This document shows, in pieces, positions 1 to 8,802 of a DNA stretch of 64,000 nt. Position 1 is the stretch's first letter. Each line of letters starts with the position of its first letter. The stretch comes from DASQUK01 sp963756425 (GTDB lineage Bacteria > Actinomycetota > Acidimicrobiia > Acidimicrobiales > VFJN01): NCBI GenBank assembly GCA_963756425.1, contig CAVWNW010000003.1:186001-250000 (forward strand), given 5' to 3'. The notes under the pieces were generated by a model. The model was not told the DNA's origin. It saw only the letters and a list, made by a program, of their open reading frames with translations, and did no database searches. Made by a program: the position numbers and the translations under genes.

Positions 1-5
1 CCGGT

Positions 6-25
6 CATCGCCTCGAGGGGATGAG
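6..25 (-). promoter_or_regulatory. 20-bp island element, copy 1 (left-facing)
   Basis: Read on the minus strand this is CTCATCCCCTCGAGGCGATG, 17 of 20 matches to the element consensus TTCAYCCCGTCGGGGCGATG. It faces left, so it would serve a minus-strand gene beginning just outside the window, divergent from the NDH-2 operon. The plus-strand reading contains GGGGATGAGG, which equals the MalT box consensus. The function is inferred. Confidence 0.55.
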
Positions 26-60
26 GCGGCGCCGAGGTGTCCCCCGGTGCCACCCTCCAT

Positions 61-80
61 TTCATCCCGATGGGGGGAGG
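61..80 (+). promoter_or_regulatory. 20-bp island element, copy 2, upstream of the NDH-2 operon
   Basis: TTCATCCCGATGGGGGGAGG lies 56 nt before the ATG of the NDH-2 gene and faces it. It is the only copy ahead of the six-gene respiratory operon, so it may set the expression of all six genes. The element is recognised only by its recurrence in this window. Confidence 0.65.
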
Positions 81-136
81 CTAGGTCGAAGACCGCGCCA
101 TAGCGTCATCTCGGGTGCGAGAACAGGAGTGAGCTC

Positions 137-1441
137 ATGGCGTCACCTCCCAGCGGCGCGACGGCGGACCCGCCTAGCGGGCAGACCCGGCGTCCCCACG
201 TGGTCGTCCTCGGCGGAGGCTTCGGCGGCGTGGGCGCCGCCCGCAAGCTCAGGAAGGCCGAGGTCGACATCACGGTGGTCGACAAGAACGACTACCACAC
301 CTTCCAGCCGCTGCTTTACCAGGTGGCCACCGACCTGCTGGACACCGCGGCGTGCGGCCATCCACTGCGCGACCTGTTCCACGAGCAGCCAAACGTCACC
401 GTCCACGAGGCCACGGTCACCGGTATCGATCTCGCACGACGCGAGGTTCAGTTCGCGGAGATGCCTGCGCTCACGTACGACTATCTCGTCTTGGCCCTGG
501 GCGCGTGGGTCAACTTCTTCGGTGTCGAGGGCGCAGACGAGCACGCGTTTCCGATGTACACGCTCGCCGACGCGCTGCGCCTCAAGGAGCACGTGCTGCG
601 CAAGTGGGAGGACGCGGACCGCGACCCCGCGCTGGTCGAGGACGGCGCCGTCAACGTCGTGATCGTCGGCGGTGGCCCCACGGGCATCGAGAGCGCGGGG
701 GCACTGGCCGAGCTCTACCGCAGCAACTTCTCCGAGGACTACCCCGGGATCCCCCAAGACAAGGCTCGCATCGTCCTCGTGGAGGCGGGCTCGGCGCTGC
801 TGCCGATGTTCCGCTCGAGCATCCGGTCCTATACGAAGAAGGCGCTGGAGGACCGCGGCGTCGAGGTGCTGCTCGGCGAGGTGGTCGCCGGGATCGAGCC
901 AACCCGGATCACGCTGAAGTCGGGGACCGTGATCCCGGCCCACACGCTGGTGTGGGGGGCGGGCCTCCAGGCGAGCTCGGTTGCGGGGATGCTCGGCGTG
1001 GAGCTGCAGCACGGCAACCGCGTGCCGGTGGAACCCGACCTGAGCATCGCCGGACGTCCCGGGGTGTTCGCCGTCGGCGACATCGCCTGGATCACCGACA
1101 CGAAGGCGAACGAGGTGCTGCCCCAGCTCGGCTCGGTCGCGCTCCAGGCGGGCGAGCGCGCAGGCGAGAACATCGCCCGGCTGGTCGCCGGCAAGGACAC
1201 CGAGCCGTTCGAGTATCACGACAAGGGCACGATGGCCACGATCGGTCGGGGGGCCGCCGTGGTCCAGACCCGTGGCGGCCACACGCTCAAGGGACGGGCC
1301 GCATTCCTGGCGTGGGGCGGGGTGCACCTGGCCCTCCTGTCCACCGGCGAGGACAGGACCAAGGCGGTCGTGGATTGGACATGGGCCGGGTTCACGCATG
1401 AGCGGCCCGGACGGATCTCTGTGAGGACGGACAAGGACTGA
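137..1441 (+). CDS. ndh: Type II NADH dehydrogenase (NDH-2), FAD-dependent
   Basis: Single-subunit, non-proton-pumping NADH:quinone oxidoreductase of 434 aa, the usual family length; it acts on the inner face of the membrane. An N-terminal FAD Rossmann motif (GGGFGGVGAARKL, about residues 29-41), a second NADH-binding Rossmann motif (VIVGGGPTGIESAG, about 174-187) and the late FAD motif VFAVGDIAW (about 312) are visible. The ATG is preceded by AGGAG at 126-130. It is first in a tight operon with zwf (16-nt gap) that ends in cytochrome bd, so it probably feeds electrons to the quinone pool that CydAB oxidises. An island element lies 56 nt upstream. Confidence 0.93.
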   Translation: MASPPSGATADPPSGQTRRPHVVVLGGGFGGVGAARKLRKAEVDITVVDKNDYHTFQPLLYQVATDLLDTAACGHPLRDLFHEQPNVTVHEATVTGIDLARREVQFAEMPALTYDYLVLALGAWVNFFGVEGADEHAFPMYTLADALRLKEHVLRKWEDADRDPALVEDGAVNVVIVGGGPTGIESAGALAELYRSNFSEDYPGIPQDKARIVLVEAGSALLPMFRSSIRSYTKKALEDRGVEVLLGEVVAGIEPTRITLKSGTVIPAHTLVWGAGLQASSVAGMLGVELQHGNRVPVEPDLSIAGRPGVFAVGDIAWITDTKANEVLPQLGSVALQAGERAGENIARLVAGKDTEPFEYHDKGTMATIGRGAAVVQTRGGHTLKGRAAFLAWGGVHLALLSTGEDRTKAVVDWTWAGFTHERPGRISVRTDKD

Positions 1442-1457
1442 GCGAGAGGAGCCGACC

Positions 1458-2855
1458 ATGGCAACGGGGCAGCAGCCGGCGGATGTCTTCGTGGTCTTCG
1501 GGATCACGGGCGACCTGGCCAAGGTGATGACGTTCCGGTCGCTCTACCGGCTCGAGCGGCGCGGGCTGCTGACGTGCCCGATCGTGGGCGTTGCGGTCGA
1601 CGACTGGACGGACGATCAGTTGCGCGACCACGCCCGCGAGTCGATCGTGGGAACCGGCGAGAAGCTGGACGAGCAGGTGTTCGACCGGTTCGCCGCGCGG
1701 CTGACGTACGTCCAAGGCAACTTCGGGGACGCCTCCACGTATGAGCGCGTGAGCGCCGCGATCAAGGGCGCTGAGCAGCCCGTCTACTACCTGGAGATAC
1801 CCCCGTTCCTGTTCGGCACCGTCGTGAAGGGGCTGGCGGACGCCGGGATCACCGACCACGCGCGGGTGGTCGTCGAGAAGCCTTTCGGGCACGACCTGGA
1901 GTCAGCCCGGGCGCTCGCGGCGGAGCTCCACCAGTACCTCGACGAATCGCAGATCTACCGGATCGACCACTTCCTGGGGAAGATGGGCGTCGAGGAGATC
2001 CTCTACCTCCGGTTCGCCAACACGATGCTGGAGCCGGTGTGGGGCCGGAACAGCCTCGAGTGCGTCCAGATCACGATGGCAGAGAGCTTCGGGGTCGAGG
2101 ATCGCGGCCACTTCTACGACCCTGTCGGCGCGCTGCGCGACGTCGTGGTCAACCACCTCATGCAGGTGGTCGCGGCGACGGCGATGGAGGCCCCCGCGGG
2201 GGGGGACCCCCAGACGATCCAGGACGGCAAGGTCGCCGTCTTCCGCGCCGTGGAGACCGCCGACCCCGCGCACTACGTGCGCGGTCAGTACGACGGCTAC
2301 CTCGACACCCCCGGGGTAGCCCCGGGCTCGACCACGGAGACGTACGCCGCATTGCGACTGGACATCGACAGCTGGCGCTGGTCGGGTGTCCCGTTCTTCA
2401 TCCGCACTGGCAAGCACCTGCCGGCCACACAGACCGAGGTCCGGCTGCTCTTCAAGCGCCCACCCAAGCTCGGCTTCGGCTTCACCGGTGACCGGGCACC
2501 GGAGCCCGACCAGTTGGTGATCAAGCTCGACCCGTCCACCGGGATCAGGCTGCTCGTCGACGCCCGCCGCGCCGACACGCAAGGCCCCGAGGCGATCAGC
2601 CTCGACATGGAGTTCTCCGAGGAGGGCGGCGAGGGCGCGACGCCTTATGAGGTGCTGCTCCACGCGGCGATGGTCGGCCAGAGGACGCGGTTCACACGCC
2701 AGGACGGCGTCGAGGAGACCTGGCGGATCATGCAGCGGCTGCTGGATGCGCCGCCTCCGGTCCACCCTTATCCGCAGGGATCGTGGGGGCCGTCCGCCGC
2801 CGACGAGGTCGTCGCGGGCCACGGCGTGTGGCATCACCCGTGGGTGGCGTCATGA
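1458..2855 (+). CDS. zwf: Glucose-6-phosphate 1-dehydrogenase
   Basis: Oxidises glucose 6-phosphate to 6-phosphogluconolactone with reduction of NAD(P)+, the entry step of the oxidative pentose phosphate pathway. The 465-aa protein carries the N-terminal nucleotide-binding motif GITGDLAK (about 15-22), EKPFGHDL (about 140) and the active-site signature RIDHFLGK (about 165-172) with its catalytic His. Length is normal. GAGAGGAG lies about 8 nt before the ATG. It follows ndh by 16 nt and overlaps the GH15 gene by ATGA, so translational coupling is likely. No 6-phosphogluconate dehydrogenase or lactonase gene is in the operon. Confidence 0.96.
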   Translation: MATGQQPADVFVVFGITGDLAKVMTFRSLYRLERRGLLTCPIVGVAVDDWTDDQLRDHARESIVGTGEKLDEQVFDRFAARLTYVQGNFGDASTYERVSAAIKGAEQPVYYLEIPPFLFGTVVKGLADAGITDHARVVVEKPFGHDLESARALAAELHQYLDESQIYRIDHFLGKMGVEEILYLRFANTMLEPVWGRNSLECVQITMAESFGVEDRGHFYDPVGALRDVVVNHLMQVVAATAMEAPAGGDPQTIQDGKVAVFRAVETADPAHYVRGQYDGYLDTPGVAPGSTTETYAALRLDIDSWRWSGVPFFIRTGKHLPATQTEVRLLFKRPPKLGFGFTGDRAPEPDQLVIKLDPSTGIRLLVDARRADTQGPEAISLDMEFSEEGGEGATPYEVLLHAAMVGQRTRFTRQDGVEETWRIMQRLLDAPPPVHPYPQGSWGPSAADEVVAGHGVWHHPWVAS

Positions 2856-4747
2856 GCACCGACACGGCCCCCTCGGACCGCCGTCAGAGCGCGGCGATGC
2901 CCTCGCCGTTCCCGCCGATCGAGGACTACGCCTTCCTGTCCGACTGCCACACCGGGGCACTGGTCGGTCCCGACGGTGGTGTGGGCTGGCTGTGCGTGCC
3001 GCGCTTCGACGCACCCAGCGTGTTCGGGACGCTGCTCGACCGTGAGGCTGGATACTTCCGGCTGGGGCCGTTCGGCATCAACGTCCCAACGGCGCGGGCG
3101 TACGAGCCGGGGACCAACATCTTGGCTACGACGTGGAACACGGGGGACGCCTGGGTGGTCGTCCGCGACGCGTTGACGATGGGGCCACGCCGAGGCGAGG
3201 ACGTGGTCACACCGCACACCCGGCCACCGGCCGACGATGACGCCGACCACACGCTGGTGCGGACGGCGGAGTGCATCGACGGTGAGGTCGAGATCGAGCT
3301 GATCTGCGAGCCGGTGTTCGACTACGGCCGCACCGCGGCGTCCTGGACGCTGGCCGACGGGAACAGACACATCGCCGACGCCTCCGGCGCCGGCCAGACC
3401 ATCAGGCTGCAGACCGACCTGGCGCTGGGCATCGAAGGCGGCCGGGTCCGCGCCCGTCATGTCCTGCGCAAGGGCGAACGGGTGTACTGCGCGCTGTCGT
3501 GGGCCGAGAGCCTGGCGGCGCCCGGCGACGTCGACGCGGCCGACGAGCAGTTGGCCGCCACTACGCGGTTCTGGCGGGCCTGGCTGGGGCGGGCGCGGGC
3601 GGTGGATCATGCCTACCGGCCGGCGATCGAGCGGTCCGCATTGACGATCAAGGGCCTCACCTACATGCCGACCGGGGCGACCGTGGCCGCGCTCACCACG
3701 TCGCTGCCGGAGACGCCCGGCGGCGCCCGCAACTGGGACTATCGGTACACGTGGATGCGTGACTCCACGTTCACCCTCCAGGCATTGCACTTCCTCGAGC
3801 TGGATTGGGAGGCCGACGAGTTCATCCAGTTCGTCACCGAGCTCGAGTGCATCGACGACGGTGGCTTGCAGATCATGTACGGGATCGACGGCCGCCGCGA
3901 TCTCACCGAGTCGACGCGGGACGACCTGTCCGGCTACGCGGGGGCCCGCCCGGTGCGCGTCGGCAACGGCGCTTGGGACCAGCGCCAGAACGACGTCTAC
4001 GGCGCGGTGTTGGACTCGATCCTGCTGCATACCCGCCGCAGCGAACGGTTGCCCCGAGGACTGTGGCCGCTCGTCCAGTCGCAGGCCAAGTGTGCGACTG
4101 CGGTGTGGCGTGACCCCGACCAGGGAATTTGGGAGGCCCGCGGCAAGCCTCAGCAATACGTGTCGTCGAAGCTCATGTGCTGGGTGGCGCTCGATCGGGC
4201 GTCCAAGCTGGCGGCGATCCGCGGCGACGCCGACATGGAGGCCACCTGGGGCACCACCGCCGACGAGATCAAGGCCGACGTCCTGGACCACGGCGTCGAC
4301 AGCAGAGGCGTGCTGCGCCAGCACTACGACACCGATGCGCTCGACGCCTCGACGCTGCTGGCGGCGATCTTCGGCTTCCTGCCCAGCGACGACGAGCGCC
4401 TGCGCGCCAGCGTCCTGGCGATCGCCGACGAGCTGACCGATGACGGGTTCGTCCTGCGCTACCGCACCGACGAGACCGACGACGGCATGTCCGGCAAGGA
4501 GGGGACGTTTCTGATCTGCTCGTTCTGGCTGGTATCGGCGCTGGCGATCATCGGCGAGGACCAGCGCTCCCGCGATCTCATGGAACGCCTCCTGCGCGTC
4601 GCCTCGCCGTTGGGCCTGTTCGCCGAGGAATTCGACACTGACACGGCCCACCACCTCGGCAACTTCCCTCAGGCGTTCTCGCACTTGGCGCTCATCGAGG
4701 CGGCAGCCCGGATCATCTTCGCGGAGCGGCTCAGGGAGATGACATGA
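2852..4747 (+). CDS. GH15 family glycoside hydrolase (glucoamylase or trehalase type)
   Basis: A 631-aa protein of the bacterial GH15 (alpha/alpha)6-barrel family. Characterised actinobacterial relatives hydrolyse trehalose or glucan ends to glucose. The N-terminal GH15 domain begins at PPIEDYAFLSDCHTG. Barrel motifs include NWDYRYTWMRDS (about 295) and the C-terminal GLFAEEFD, which contains a conserved acidic residue, followed by LGNFPQAFSH. The ATG overlaps the zwf stop by 4 nt; an in-frame GTG 69 nt earlier would lie inside zwf and is disfavoured. In this operon it may release glucose that enters the pentose phosphate route after phosphorylation. Substrate cannot be told from sequence. 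Confidence 0.9.
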   Translation: MSTDTAPSDRRQSAAMPSPFPPIEDYAFLSDCHTGALVGPDGGVGWLCVPRFDAPSVFGTLLDREAGYFRLGPFGINVPTARAYEPGTNILATTWNTGDAWVVVRDALTMGPRRGEDVVTPHTRPPADDDADHTLVRTAECIDGEVEIELICEPVFDYGRTAASWTLADGNRHIADASGAGQTIRLQTDLALGIEGGRVRARHVLRKGERVYCALSWAESLAAPGDVDAADEQLAATTRFWRAWLGRARAVDHAYRPAIERSALTIKGLTYMPTGATVAALTTSLPETPGGARNWDYRYTWMRDSTFTLQALHFLELDWEADEFIQFVTELECIDDGGLQIMYGIDGRRDLTESTRDDLSGYAGARPVRVGNGAWDQRQNDVYGAVLDSILLHTRRSERLPRGLWPLVQSQAKCATAVWRDPDQGIWEARGKPQQYVSSKLMCWVALDRASKLAAIRGDADMEATWGTTADEIKADVLDHGVDSRGVLRQHYDTDALDASTLLAAIFGFLPSDDERLRASVLAIADELTDDGFVLRYRTDETDDGMSGKEGTFLICSFWLVSALAIIGEDQRSRDLMERLLRVASPLGLFAEEFDTDTAHHLGNFPQAFSHLALIEAAARIIFAERLREMT

Positions 4748-6312
4748 GCGACACCGACCACTACGACGTCATCATCATCGGGACGGGTGCAGGCGGTGGG
4801 ACGCTGGCGCGGCACCTCGCCCCGTCGGGCAAGCGCATCCTGTTGCTCGAACGCGGCGACTGGCTGCCGCGCGAGCCCCACAACTGGTCGGCGCAGGACG
4901 TGTTCGTCGACGGCCGCTACATATCGCCCGACACGTGGTACGACGCCAAGGGCAAGGCGTTCCAACCCCAGATCCACTACTTCGTGGGCGGCGCCACCAA
5001 GCTCTACGGCGCCGCGCTCTACCGCCTGCGCCGCGAGGACTTCGGCGAGCTGCACCATCACGACGGCATCTCGCCCGCCTGGCCGATCTCCTACGAGGAC
5101 ATGGAGCCGTACTACACGCTGGCCGAGCAGGCCTACCAGGTGCACGGCGCCCGCGGCGAGGACCCCACCGAACCCCCCGCCAGCGCCCCATACCCCTACC
5201 CGGCGCTATCGCACGAACCACGGATCCAGCAGCTCTCCGACGACCTCGCGGCTGCCGGCGTTCACCCGTTCCACGCGCCGTGTGGCGTGATGCTCGACGA
5301 GGCGAACATGCCGTACAGCACGTGCGTGCGGTGCGGCTTCTGCGACGGCTTCCCCTGCCCGCTCCACGCCAAGTCGGATGCGGAGGTCCACGGCGTCCGC
5401 CCCGCGCTGGAGCACCCCAACGTCACGATGCTGACGCAGGCCACCGCCGTGCGGCTCGACACCAACCCGTCGGGCACCGCCGTCACCGGCGTGGAGGTCG
5501 ACCACGGCGGTGAGCGCCAGACCTTCGGCGCCGACATCGTCATCGTGTCCTGCGGGGCAGCGAACACCGCCAAGCTCCTGCTGGCGTCGGCCAACGACCA
5601 GCACCCCCACGGCCTCGCCAACGGCTCCGACCAGGTTGGGCGCAACTTCGTGTTCCACAACAGCCAGGCCGTGCTGGCCCTCTCCCACGAACCGAACCCG
5701 ACGGTCTTCCAGAAGACCCTCGGCGTCAACGACTTCTACTTCGGCACCGACGACTTCGAGTTTCCGATGGGCAACATCCAGATGGTCGGCAAGTCGACCG
5801 AGGAGATGTACCGGGGCGAGAAGCCCCTCGAGACCAAGCTCGCGCCCACCCGGGTCCTCAGCGACATCGCCACCCACGCCGTCGACTTCTGGCTGTCGAC
5901 CGAGGACCTGCCCCGCCCCGACAGCCGCGTCACCCTCGAACGCGACGGCAGCATCAGGCTCAGCTACGAGGTGGGAAACCAGGCCGCCAGCGACCGCCTC
6001 TATCACCAGCTCAAGTCGATGCTCGGCCACCTCGGCATGCACCCGGACCACCTCATCCCCCGTCACGCCTACCTCAAGACCGACATCCCCATCGCCGGCT
6101 GCGCCCACCAGGCCGGCACCTGCCGCTTCGGGACCGATCCCGCCACGTCGGTGCTCGACGTCAACTGCCGTGCCCACGAGGTCGACAACCTGTACGTCGT
6201 CGACACGAGCTTCTTCCCGAGCATCGGCGCCGTGAACCCGGCGCTCACGGCGATGGCGAACGCCCTCCGCGTCGGCGATCACCTGCTCGAACGGCTGGGC
6301 GCCACGGCGTGA
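4744..6312 (+). CDS. GMC-family FAD-dependent oxidoreductase
   Basis: A 522-aa glucose-methanol-choline-type flavoprotein. The dinucleotide fold GTGAGGGTLARHLA (about 13-26) is followed by LLLERG. A cysteine-rich stretch (about residues 194-206, CVRCGFCDGFPC) is found in a subgroup of GMC enzymes. The C-terminal catalytic His region is GCAHQAGTCRFG (about 450), and VDTSFFPS plus NPALTAMANALR mark the second FAD-binding site. It overlaps the GH15 stop by ATGA and shares GTGA with a possible alternative start of cydA. The alcohol or sugar substrate is unknown; its place beside GH15 and Zwf suggests a sugar, and electrons could go to quinone. Confidence 0.88.
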   Translation: MSDTDHYDVIIIGTGAGGGTLARHLAPSGKRILLLERGDWLPREPHNWSAQDVFVDGRYISPDTWYDAKGKAFQPQIHYFVGGATKLYGAALYRLRREDFGELHHHDGISPAWPISYEDMEPYYTLAEQAYQVHGARGEDPTEPPASAPYPYPALSHEPRIQQLSDDLAAAGVHPFHAPCGVMLDEANMPYSTCVRCGFCDGFPCPLHAKSDAEVHGVRPALEHPNVTMLTQATAVRLDTNPSGTAVTGVEVDHGGERQTFGADIVIVSCGAANTAKLLLASANDQHPHGLANGSDQVGRNFVFHNSQAVLALSHEPNPTVFQKTLGVNDFYFGTDDFEFPMGNIQMVGKSTEEMYRGEKPLETKLAPTRVLSDIATHAVDFWLSTEDLPRPDSRVTLERDGSIRLSYEVGNQAASDRLYHQLKSMLGHLGMHPDHLIPRHAYLKTDIPIAGCAHQAGTCRFGTDPATSVLDVNCRAHEVDNLYVVDTSFFPSIGAVNPALTAMANALRVGDHLLERLGATA

Positions 6313-6338
6313 GCATGCTGTCCTTCTGGGGAGGGAAC

Positions 6339-7745
6339 ATGCTGGCGGTCGACCCCGTGCCGTGGGCGCGGGCGCAGATGGCGTTCACGCTCGCCAGCCA
6401 CATCATCCTCGTCCCTCTGGGTGTGTCGTGGGCCTGCATGATCTTGGTGGCCAACTGGCGGGCGATCAAGCGGGACGACCAGGACGCGTTGTTGCTGGCG
6501 CAACGCTGGTCGAAGTACATGGCCGTCACCTTCGCCGTCGGCGCGGTCACGGGCACCGTGCTGACGTTCGAGTTCGGGCTCCTGTGGCCGAAGTTCATGG
6601 GCACCTGGGGTGCCGCGTTCGGGATCCCGTTCGCGGTCGAAGGGCTGTTCTTCTTCATCGAGGCGATCTTCATCGCGATCTACATCTTCGGGTGGAAGCG
6701 GCTGCGGCCGTGGCCGCACTTCTGGACTGGGGTGCCGATAGTCCTCGCCGGCATCGGCGGCACGCTCTCGATTGTCGCCGCCAACGCGTGGATGAACGAG
6801 CCGGCAGGGTTCACGTTGAACAGTTCCGGCGAGGTGACGGACGTCGATCCCCTCAAGGTGATCTTCAACGACGCCTGGCCCTACGAGGCGTCGCACATGC
6901 TGGTCGCCGCCTACCTAGTCGGTGGCTTCCTGGTCGCCTCGGTCTACGCCGTCGGCATGTTGAAGGGCCGCCGGGATCGGTACCACCGGCTCGGCTTCCT
7001 GATTCCCTTCACCGTCGCCGCGCTCGCGACGCCGGTCCAAATGTTCGTCGGCGACACGCTGGCGCGCTGGGTCTACAACAACGAGCCGACCAAGTTCGCG
7101 GCGATCGAGCTCGTGCCCGAGAGCGAGAGCGATGTTCCCGAGACGCTGCTCGGGCGGATCGACTCCGACGGCAACGTGACCGGCGGGATCGCGATCCCCG
7201 GGCTCGCCTCCTGGCTGTCCGACCCGAGCACCGGCACGGCCACCGTCGTGCAAGGGCTCGACTCCGTCCCGGCTGACGAGCGACCGACGACGCGGGAGGT
7301 CAACACGGTCCACCTGGCGTGGGACGTGATGGTCGGCCTCGCCACGCTCCTGTTCCTGCTGTCGGCGTGGTACTGGCTCTCCTGGATCTTCCGGCGCGAC
7401 ATGCCGCGGTCGAAGCTGTTCCTCTGGATCGCCTCGGGGGCCGGTGTCGCCGCGGTCCTGGCCATGGAGGCCGGGTGGGTTGTCACCGAGGTGGGCCGCC
7501 AACCCTGGATCGTCCACAACTACATGAAGGTCGAGGACGCAGCCACGACCAACGAGGGCGTCTGGATCACCTTCATCGTCGTCGCAGCCATCTACCTCAC
7601 GCTGGCGACGACCGTGGTCCTGGTGCTGCGGAGCATGAGCCGACGGTTCCGGCGGCAAGCCGAGCTCGTCGACAGCGACGTCCCCTACGGTCCGCGTGAG
7701 CTCCCCCCGGAGAGGACGCAGGAAGAGGAGCCCGTCGGTGGATGA
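6339..7745 (+). CDS. cydA: Cytochrome bd ubiquinol oxidase subunit I (copy 1)
   Basis: Subunit I of the high-affinity cytochrome bd quinol oxidase, carrying hemes b558, b595 and d. About nine membrane segments are visible in 468 aa. The family N-terminus WARAQMAFTLASHIILVP holds the haem-ligand His, and PVQMFVGD, AWMNEPAG and GWVVTEVGRQPW are typical blocks; the Q-loop looks short (CIO type). I chose ATG 6339 because GGGAGGG sits 3-8 nt before it and it matches family N-termini. GTG 6309, overlapping the upstream stop, and ATG 6315 are alternatives. Its last 8 nt overlap cydB. Confidence 0.93.
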   Translation: MLAVDPVPWARAQMAFTLASHIILVPLGVSWACMILVANWRAIKRDDQDALLLAQRWSKYMAVTFAVGAVTGTVLTFEFGLLWPKFMGTWGAAFGIPFAVEGLFFFIEAIFIAIYIFGWKRLRPWPHFWTGVPIVLAGIGGTLSIVAANAWMNEPAGFTLNSSGEVTDVDPLKVIFNDAWPYEASHMLVAAYLVGGFLVASVYAVGMLKGRRDRYHRLGFLIPFTVAALATPVQMFVGDTLARWVYNNEPTKFAAIELVPESESDVPETLLGRIDSDGNVTGGIAIPGLASWLSDPSTGTATVVQGLDSVPADERPTTREVNTVHLAWDVMVGLATLLFLLSAWYWLSWIFRRDMPRSKLFLWIASGAGVAAVLAMEAGWVVTEVGRQPWIVHNYMKVEDAATTNEGVWITFIVVAAIYLTLATTVVLVLRSMSRRFRRQAELVDSDVPYGPRELPPERTQEEEPVGG

Positions 7746-8781
7746 CGCCGTCGCCGTCGTGCTGTTCGCTGCGGTGAGTGCCTACGCCGTCCTCGCCGGC
7801 GCGGACTTCGGGGCCGGGTTCTGGGACCTCATCGCCGGCGGAGCGGACAGGGGCGAGCGACCACGCGCGCTCATCGACCACTCCGTCGGCCCCGTGTGGG
7901 AGGCCAACCACGTGTGGTTGATCTTCGCTCTGGTCGTGCTCTGGACCGCGTTCCCCGAGGCATTCGCGTCGATCACACTGACACTCTTCGTTCCCCTCAC
8001 CCTCGTCGCCCTTGGGATCGTGTTGCGCGGGGCGAGCTTTGCCTTCCGCAAGAGCCTCTTCCGCACGTCCGAACGGCGGGCACTGGGCGCGATCTTCGCG
8101 TTCTCCTCGGTTCTCGTGCCGTATTGCATGGGGGCGATTGCGGGTGCGATCGCATCCGGCGAAGTGCCCGCCGGGGGCGAGGCGGGAGATCCTTGGTCCA
8201 GCTGGGTCAACCCCACGTCGATCGTGGGCGGGATCCTCGCGGTGACGGCCGGGGCCTACCTGGCCTCCGTGTACCTCATCTGGGACGCCCGACGATTGGC
8301 AGACGACTCGATGGTCGAGTACTTCAGGCGGCGGGCGGTGGTGGCGGCGGTCGTCGCCGGAGTCGTGGCCTTCGCCGGGATCTTCGTGCTGCGGTCCGAC
8401 GCCCGCTACGTCTTCGACGGGTTCACGGCGCGCGCACTCCCGCTCGTCGTGCTCTCTGCGCTCTGCGGGATCGGGTCGCTGGTGCTGCTGCTGCGGCGGT
8501 CCCAGCGCGGTGCGCGCGTGCTCGCCGCCGGAGCGGTGGCGAGCATCGTCTGGGCCTGGGGAGCGGCGCAGTGGCCGTACATCCTGCCCACGAGCCTGAA
8601 GGTGTCGGCGGCGGCGGCTCCCTCCGCCACGCTGGCAACGGTGCTGGTGGTGTTCGGCGTCGCGGCGGTCGTCATCGTGCCGTCGCTCGTCCTGCTCTAC
8701 GTCCTCGACCAGCGGAGCCTGCTTCCCGAGGAGAGCGTGGACTCCCAGCGAGCCACCGGCGCCTCCACGCCCGCGTCGTGA
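7738..8781 (+). CDS. cydB: Cytochrome bd ubiquinol oxidase subunit II (copy 1)
   Basis: Subunit II of cytochrome bd, 347 aa with about eight hydrophobic segments. Family motifs ADFGAGFWDLI, GPVWEANHVWLIF and the GIVLRGASFAFRK block are present. GTG 7738, with AGGAAGAGGAG just upstream, fits the family start; a GTG at 7696 would add an unusual basic N-terminus. It overlaps cydA by 8 nt and ends the operon. The next gene is convergent, with only 21 nt between the stops. The AGTGA...TCACT repeat there is too weak to call a terminator. Confidence 0.93.
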   Translation: MDDAVAVVLFAAVSAYAVLAGADFGAGFWDLIAGGADRGERPRALIDHSVGPVWEANHVWLIFALVVLWTAFPEAFASITLTLFVPLTLVALGIVLRGASFAFRKSLFRTSERRALGAIFAFSSVLVPYCMGAIAGAIASGEVPAGGEAGDPWSSWVNPTSIVGGILAVTAGAYLASVYLIWDARRLADDSMVEYFRRRAVVAAVVAGVVAFAGIFVLRSDARYVFDGFTARALPLVVLSALCGIGSLVLLLRRSQRGARVLAAGAVASIVWAWGAAQWPYILPTSLKVSAAAAPSATLATVLVVFGVAAVVIVPSLVLLYVLDQRSLLPEESVDSQRATGASTPAS

Positions 8782-8802
8782 CACGAGTGACGCGGCGCGG
8801 GC

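Noticed and set aside
143..1522. Long minus-strand open frames opposite ndh, zwf, GH15 and other genes
   Set aside because: These are GC-bias shadows rich in Arg, Gly and His, without ribosome-binding sites or family motifs.
8782..8802. Terminator between cydB and the convergent membrane-protein gene
   Set aside because: Only a 5-bp AGTGA/TCACT stem with a long loop is present.
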